Below are positions 4,866-8,736 of a DNA stretch of 8,736 nucleotides, piece by piece. Under the pieces are notes generated by a model that saw nothing but the letters and a program-made list of their open reading frames with translations, was not told the origin of the DNA and searched no databases. The stretch comes from an uncultured Bacteroidota bacterium. Its GTDB lineage: Bacteria; Bacteroidota; Bacteroidia; Flavobacteriales; Flavobacteriaceae. The stretch lies in assembly GCA_903819815.1 (NCBI GenBank), contig CAIJFC010000199.1, forward strand, positions 1-8,736. Direction: 5' to 3'. Within the stretch, counting starts at the first letter, position 1. The number at the start of each line of letters is the position of its first letter. A program made the position numbers and the translations under genes.

Positions 4866-6250
4866 TACCCCACAATCCCTTTTATCTCAGCGATAATTCG
4901 AAGTGCTAAAGCATCGGCTTCGCCTTGGGTTTTGGCCTCAGTATAAATACGAATTATAGGTTCGGTATTGGACTTACGAAGGTGAACCCAGTTTTCGGCA
5001 AAGTCAATTTTCACCCCGTCAATTGTGGTGATGTCTTCCGATTTATATTTCTCGGTCATGGCAACCAAAATCGCATCGACATCTATTTGGGGGGTAAGCT
5101 CAATTTTGTTTTTACTCATGTAATATTGTGGGTAACTCGCGCGCAACTCCGCTACGGTTTTCTCTTGATTGGCTAAATAAGTTAGGAATAATGCCACACC
5201 CACCAGGCTATCGCGACCGTAATGCAACTCAGGGTAAATAATTCCCCCGTTGCCCTCGCCACCAATAATCGCGTTGGTTGCTTTCATCAATTCTACCACA
5301 TTTACTTCACCAACGGCACTTGCTTGGTAGGAACCATTGTGCTTGTTGGTTATATCGCGTAAAGCTCGGGAAGATGACATATTGGAAACCGTATTTCCGG
5401 GAGTTTTGCTCAACACATAATCGGCGCAAGCCACCAATGTATATTCTTCGCCAAACATTTCGCCATCATTGGAAATGAAAGCCAAACGATCCACATCGGG
5501 ATCTACCACAATTCCGAAGTCGGCTTTTTCTTCTAAAACTAGTTTGCAAATATCTCCTAAGTGTTCCTTAAGCGGTTCAGGATTGTGAGGAAAATGCCCG
5601 TTGGGTTCACAATATAATTTCACCACTTCTACCCCCATTTGCTCCAGCAATTTGGGAATTATAATACCCCCAGAAGAGTTTACAGCATCAACAACGACTT
5701 TGTATTTGCGTTTAGCTACAATTTCCGTATCTACTAAAGGCAGGTTTAAAACTTCGTCTACATGAATATCCATATAGGCTTCGTTTTCATAAATTGTTCC
5801 CAAATGATCCACTTCAGAAAAGACAAACGATTCCTCTTCAGCGATTTTTAGAATTAATTCCCCTTCGGCAGCGCTTAGAAATTCCCCTTTATTAATTAAT
5901 AATTTTAGGGCGTTCCATTGTTTTGGATTGTGAGAAGCAGTTAGGATAATACCACCATCGGCTTTCTCCAAAGGAACTGCGATTTCAACTGTGGGAGTGG
6001 TTGATAAACCTAAATCGATGATGTCAATTCCCAATCCTATTAAGGTATTGGTAATTAAGTTGTGAATCATAGGGCCCGAAATTCTGGCATCGCGACCTAC
6101 AACCACCGTTAATTTTTCTTTATAGCTATTATTTTTAAGGAATGTTCCGTAGGCTGAAGCAAATTTCACTGCATCAACAGGCGTTAAATTATCACCTACT
6201 ACTCCACCAATTGTACCCCGAATTCCTGATATTGATTTTATTAAAGTCAT
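4865..6250 (-). CDS. glmM: Phosphoglucosamine mutase
   Basis: GlmM converts glucosamine-6-phosphate to glucosamine-1-phosphate, on the way to UDP-GlcNAc for peptidoglycan and lipopolysaccharide. From the ATG at 6250 the protein has 461 residues. The four-domain alpha-D-phosphohexomutase plan is clear: SGIRGTIGG (8-16), the phosphoserine loop TASHNP (104-109; S106), the metal loop DPDVDRLAF (250-258; D250, D252, D254), the sugar loop GGEGNGG (330-336), and the phosphate-binding loop RKSNTEPIIRIYTEA (425-439). The GEGNGG loop differs from the GEQSGH of proteobacterial GlmM and resembles archaeal-type enzymes, so a phosphomannomutase role cannot be fully excluded. An in-frame ATG at 6301 would add 17 residues (MNLLTTSNYYICINILI) unlike the family. 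It also lies upstream of the predicted transcription start, so 6250 is preferred. The gene is divergent from acpH. Confidence 0.93.
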   Translation of the reverse strand: MTLIKSISGIRGTIGGVVGDNLTPVDAVKFASAYGTFLKNNSYKEKLTVVVGRDARISGPMIHNLITNTLIGLGIDIIDLGLSTTPTVEIAVPLEKADGGIILTASHNPKQWNALKLLINKGEFLSAAEGELILKIAEEESFVFSEVDHLGTIYENEAYMDIHVDEVLNLPLVDTEIVAKRKYKVVVDAVNSSGGIIIPKLLEQMGVEVVKLYCEPNGHFPHNPEPLKEHLGDICKLVLEEKADFGIVVDPDVDRLAFISNDGEMFGEEYTLVACADYVLSKTPGNTVSNMSSSRALRDITNKHNGSYQASAVGEVNVVELMKATNAIIGGEGNGGIIYPELHYGRDSLVGVALFLTYLANQEKTVAELRASYPQYYMSKNKIELTPQIDVDAILVAMTEKYKSEDITTIDGVKIDFAENWVHLRKSNTEPIIRIYTEAKTQGEADALALRIIAEIKGIVG

Positions 6251-6266
6251 AATTAAAATATTTATG

Positions 6267-6274
6267 CAAATATA
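6267..6274 (-). promoter_or_regulatory. glmM -7 promoter box, which decides the start codon
   Basis: On the minus strand this reads TATATTTG, an exact TAnnTTTG match, with TCTG about 18 bases upstream (6293-6296) as a possible -33 element. Transcription would start near 6261, about 11 bases before the ATG at 6250. The alternative ATG at 6301 would then not be in the mRNA. The box is one arm of an inverted repeat, CAAAT-ATAATA-ATTTG (6267-6282). Confidence 0.6.
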
Positions 6275-6316
6275 ATAATTTGATGTAGTTAACAGATTCA
6301 TTTGGAATAAAATTCA

Positions 6317-6324
6317 TACTTTCG
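6317..6324 (+). promoter_or_regulatory. Tentative acpH -7 box
   Basis: TACTTTCG resembles TAnnTTTG with C for the last T, like the box before the CLC gene. It ends only four bases before the acpH ATG, so the mRNA would be leaderless or nearly so. No -33 TTG is seen at the right distance. An alternative is the TAATTTG at 6276-6282, with a one-base-short spacer, which would give a leader of about 40 bases. Confidence 0.25.
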
Positions 6325-6328
6325 GGGA

Positions 6329-6913
6329 ATGAATTTTCTAGCGCACATTTACCTTTCAGGATCCTCAGATTTGATAAAAATTGGCAACTTTATGGCCGAT
6401 GGAGTTCGAGGAAACCAATACTTAGCTTTTAATTCCGAGATTCAAAAAGGGATTGTTTTGCACCGCGCCATAGATACTTTTACAGATGCACATCCGTTAT
6501 TTCGTAAATGCACCAAACGATTGCATTCGGAATACCATCATTATTCTGGGGTTATTGTTGATGTGTTTTTTGATCACTTTTTGGCTAAAAATTGGAATCT
6601 CTATTCCGAAGAACCACTTGAAAATTTTGTGTCAAATTTCTATACTTCATTAACCACTTATGAAAACCATTTAACCGAAAAAGCAAAGAGGATGCAACCT
6701 TACATGATTGAGCAAAACTGGTTAATGAGCTATCAAAGTATAGAGGGAATTGAAAAAATACTTACGCAAATGGACCGACGAACCAAAAACGTTTCGATGA
6801 TGCGAAATTCTGTAACCGAATTAAAACTTTATTATTCGGAATTCGAACACCATTTTACCGATTTCTTTGAAGAATTACGAGCATTTTCTTTAAAAAAATT
6901 ACTTACTTTGTAA
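6329..6913 (+). CDS. acpH: Acyl carrier protein phosphodiesterase (AcpH, DUF479 family)
   Basis: AcpH removes the 4'-phosphopantetheine arm from holo-ACP, giving apo-ACP, and acts in the cytoplasm with a divalent metal. The protein has 194 residues, very close to the E. coli enzyme. Matching blocks are MNFLAHIYLS (1-10), GNFMADGVRG (19-28), GIVLHRAIDTFTDAHP (41-56) and VIVDVFFDHFLAKNW (75-89). The conserved His and Asp residues in these blocks are the expected HD-like metal ligands (H6, D24, H45, D49, D79, D82, H83). The conserved MNFLAH start fixes the ATG at 6329. The stop lies 21 bases before an AlkD-type gene on the same strand with no terminator between them, so the two are probably co-transcribed. 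It is divergent from glmM. In vivo the family's role is ACP prosthetic-group turnover; specificity here is inferred from similarity. Confidence 0.9.
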   Translation: MNFLAHIYLSGSSDLIKIGNFMADGVRGNQYLAFNSEIQKGIVLHRAIDTFTDAHPLFRKCTKRLHSEYHHYSGVIVDVFFDHFLAKNWNLYSEEPLENFVSNFYTSLTTYENHLTEKAKRMQPYMIEQNWLMSYQSIEGIEKILTQMDRRTKNVSMMRNSVTELKLYYSEFEHHFTDFFEELRAFSLKKLLTL

Positions 6914-6934
6914 ATCAATTTTTTTTACAATAAA

Positions 6935-7603
6935 ATGAGTTTTATTTCCCAATTAGAAGCGACTTTCGACCAAAAAAGAAACGATGAAAATGCCTTTCAA
7001 ATGAAAAAGTACATGAAAAACTTGTTTTCATTTTATGGTATAAAAACGGATGAAAGAAGAGCGATTTTCCACGAGTTATTAAAGTCAAACGAACAAGAAA
7101 TTTCTCAGAATTATAGAGAAATCGCTTTGACATTATTTAAAAAAGAATTTCGTGAATTGCATTATTGCGGGATTGAAATTCTAATTAAAAATTTGAAAAA
7201 AAACTATCAAAAAGACGATGTTAAATTGATAGAAACCTTTTTGATAACCAATTCTTGGTGGGACAGCGTGGATACTATTTCGAAATATCTATTGGGGCAA
7301 TATTTAATTGAATTACCAAACGAAACTGAAAAAGTAATCGAACGCTTTTCAAATTCCGAGAATAGGTGGCTGAATCGAAGTGCTATACTTTTTCAATTGG
7401 GCTATAAAAAGAAAACCAATTACGAATTGCTATTTTCAGAATGTGTAAAACACTCCCAATCGAAAGAATTTTTTATCCAAAAGGCAATTGGCTGGGCTTT
7501 AAGAGAATACGGAAGCGTAAATCCGGGTTTGGTACTGAATTTTGTAAATAACACCGATTTGAAACCGTTGAGCAGAAAAGAAGCCATAAGAAAATTGATA
7601 TAA
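6935..7603 (+). CDS. alkD: AlkD-type DNA alkylation repair glycosylase
   Basis: This is a DNA glycosylase of the HEAT-like repeat (ALK) superfamily. Such enzymes excise N3- and N7-alkylated bases without flipping them into a pocket. The 222-residue length is near that of Bacillus cereus AlkD, and the protein is almost wholly helical with a basic face. The key residues recalled for BcAlkD (Trp109, Asp113, Arg148, Trp187) all appear at the same numbers: SWWDSVD (107-113) gives W109 and D113, RWLNRSAIL (144-152) gives R148, and AIGWALREY (184-192) gives W187. The C-terminal PLSRKEAIRKL (211-221) is also typical. It is therefore expected to be catalytically competent. It follows acpH by 21 bases, probably in one transcript; no functional link between the two is known to me. 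A poly-T run (about 6920-6927) lies in the gap, with no stem before it. Confidence 0.92.
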   Translation: MSFISQLEATFDQKRNDENAFQMKKYMKNLFSFYGIKTDERRAIFHELLKSNEQEISQNYREIALTLFKKEFRELHYCGIEILIKNLKKNYQKDDVKLIETFLITNSWWDSVDTISKYLLGQYLIELPNETEKVIERFSNSENRWLNRSAILFQLGYKKKTNYELLFSECVKHSQSKEFFIQKAIGWALREYGSVNPGLVLNFVNNTDLKPLSRKEAIRKLI

Positions 7604-7625
7604 CAATATAATAAAAGTAATTTCG
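7595..7625 (+). promoter_or_regulatory. Candidate promoter of the CLC gene
   Basis: TTG at 7595-7597 and TAATTTCG at 7618-7625 are separated by 20 bases, within the usual Bacteroidota -33/-7 spacing. The -7 box has C in place of the last T of TAnnTTTG. Transcription would begin near 7630, giving a leader of about 12 bases. The -33 part overlaps the end of the upstream glycosylase gene, so the CLC gene may be both independently transcribed and reached by read-through. Confidence 0.45.
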
Positions 7626-7641
7626 CACCTTACTAAACAAA

Positions 7642-8736
7642 ATGCTGAAAAGAATCTTATATAAATTGGAGTCTGCTGTGGGCTGGGCGCAATCAAAACT
7701 GACAGAAAAACAGTTCATTTTCATGTCGAGTGTATTGGTTGGAATCTCATCGGCGGTAGCTGTAATTGTATTGAAGAGTTTTGCGCATTCAGTATTTTCA
7801 TTTGCCACAGAAATCAACGGAATTTTAAAATTGAGTTTCATTAATAGTGTTTTACCAATTGTAGGAATTCTATTGACACTATTTGTTGTAAAACGACTTC
7901 TAGGCGGAACAATCGAAAAAGGAACATCACAGATTTTATATGCTGTGGCCAAAAAATCGAGTATTATTCCAAGTAAACAAATGTATGCTCAAATAGTAAC
8001 TAGTTCATTAACAGTTGGTTTAGGCGGTTCTGCAGGGTTAGAAAGCCCCATTGTAATTACAGGTGCAGCCTTTGGTTCTAATTATTCACAGCGGTACAAA
8101 CTAAGTTATAAAGACCGAACTTTATTAATAGGTTGTGGCGTTGCGGCAGGAATTGCAGCGGCATTTAATGCCCCAATTGCAGGGGTTTTATTTGCAATAG
8201 AAGTGCTTTTAGTCGATGTGAGTATTTCGGCTTTTACGCCAATAATGATTTCCGCAGCAACTGGAGCTTTAATTTCAGAAATGGTTTTAGACGAAAGTAT
8301 CTTATTGAATTTTGATCAAAAGCAATCGTTTAATTATCACTTTACACCTTATTACATATTACTTGGAATATTCACCGGTTTTATTGCGGTTTATTACTCA
8401 AGAAATTTTCAACGAGTAGAGCATTTCTTCGGAAGATTGAAGTTAAGTCCTTATAAAAAAGGTTTTTTTGGTGCGTCTTTATTAGCAATTATCATTTTTG
8501 TATTTCCAACATTATTTGGTGAAGGTTATGAAAGTATTCGGACTTTATCAGAAAATGACCCTGGGCAATTATTGGAAAATACACTCTTTAGCGATTTCAG
8601 AAACAATAGCTGGGCGTTATTAATTTTCGTTGGCGCTACGATGCTGTTGAAAGTATTTGCAACAGGAATTACAATTGGTAGTGGTGGAAACGGAGGAAAT
8701 TTTGCTCCTTCCCTATTTTTAGGATCTTACACCGGA
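7642..8736 (+). CDS. CLC-family chloride channel/transporter, C-terminus cut by window edge
   Basis: This encodes an inner-membrane anion channel or H+/Cl- antiporter. It opens at the ATG at 7642 and runs 365 codons to the edge without a stop. Hydrophobic segments include 26-47 and 66-84. CLC landmarks are GGSAGLESP (128-136), with E134 at the gating-glutamate position; GCGVAAGIAAAFNAPIAGV (164-182) followed by LFAIEV (183-188); and GSGGNGGNFAPSLFLG (346-361), the second anion-binding loop. Relative to E. coli ClC-ec1 (GILFIIEEM), the proton-transfer glutamate E203 is replaced by V188, as in animal CLC channels, so proton coupling is doubtful. The helix-D anion loop, normally GSGIPE, appears as EKGTSQ (93-98), and the usual GGIF reads GGNF. 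Missing are the final helices with the tyrosine gate and any CBS domains. The start precedes the first membrane helix by about 25 residues, as is normal. Family assignment is firm; the transport mode is inference. Confidence 0.93.
   Translation, partial: MLKRILYKLESAVGWAQSKLTEKQFIFMSSVLVGISSAVAVIVLKSFAHSVFSFATEINGILKLSFINSVLPIVGILLTLFVVKRLLGGTIEKGTSQILYAVAKKSSIIPSKQMYAQIVTSSLTVGLGGSAGLESPIVITGAAFGSNYSQRYKLSYKDRTLLIGCGVAAGIAAAFNAPIAGVLFAIEVLLVDVSISAFTPIMISAATGALISEMVLDESILLNFDQKQSFNYHFTPYYILLGIFTGFIAVYYSRNFQRVEHFFGRLKLSPYKKGFFGASLLAIIIFVFPTLFGEGYESIRTLSENDPGQLLENTLFSDFRNNSWALLIFVGATMLLKVFATGITIGSGGNGGNFAPSLFLGSYTG

Noticed and set aside
6251..6301. Upstream glmM start adding 17 residues.
   Set aside because: The extension does not fit the family, and the promoter box at 6267-6274 places the transcription start downstream of that ATG.
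7473..7952. Minus-strand frame of 159 codons across the end of the glycosylase gene and the start of the CLC gene.
   Set aside because: Both plus-strand genes here are well supported by conserved motifs, and the antisense product is not recognisable.

Overview
The window looks like chromosomal DNA from a member of the Bacteroidota, most likely a Flavobacterium-like organism. The base composition is AT-rich and the gene leaders lack a strong Shine-Dalgarno sequence. Several genes are preceded by the Bacteroidota -7 promoter box TAnnTTTG. The gene set also fits: a type III glutamine synthetase next to a eukaryotic-type (GSII) enzyme, and a GlmM carrying a GEGNGG loop.

Layout. (1) Bases 1-350, minus strand: the start of an exported OmpA-domain protein that runs off the left edge. 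(2) Bases 468-3927: two unrelated glutamine synthetases, transcribed divergently from a 256-base control region: GSIII (glnN, minus) and GSII (glnII, plus). The control region holds one promoter for each gene, two short palindromes and three copies of a C-run motif. A clear intrinsic terminator follows glnII. (3) Bases 3928-4864: a repeat-rich island with one small XRE-like helix-turn-helix gene. The gene is bracketed by two copies, in the same order and orientation, of a two-part repeat: module A (CATATAAG-rich) and module B (a REP-like palindrome). (4) Bases 4865-6250, minus: phosphoglucosamine mutase glmM. (5) Bases 6329-7603, plus: an ACP phosphodiesterase (acpH) followed 21 bases later by an AlkD-type DNA glycosylase, probably co-transcribed. 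(6) Bases 7642-8736, plus: a CLC chloride channel/transporter cut by the right edge.

Most genes are housekeeping: glutamine synthesis and nitrogen assimilation, amino-sugar supply for the cell wall, ACP turnover, alkylation repair and anion transport. They do not form one pathway. I see no phage, transposase, CRISPR, toxin-antitoxin or defence locus, and no convincing case for a wholly new system. The parts most worth a second look are the shared GSII/GSIII control region, the repeat-bracketed HTH gene, and the CLC protein, which has channel-like and non-canonical residues at key positions.
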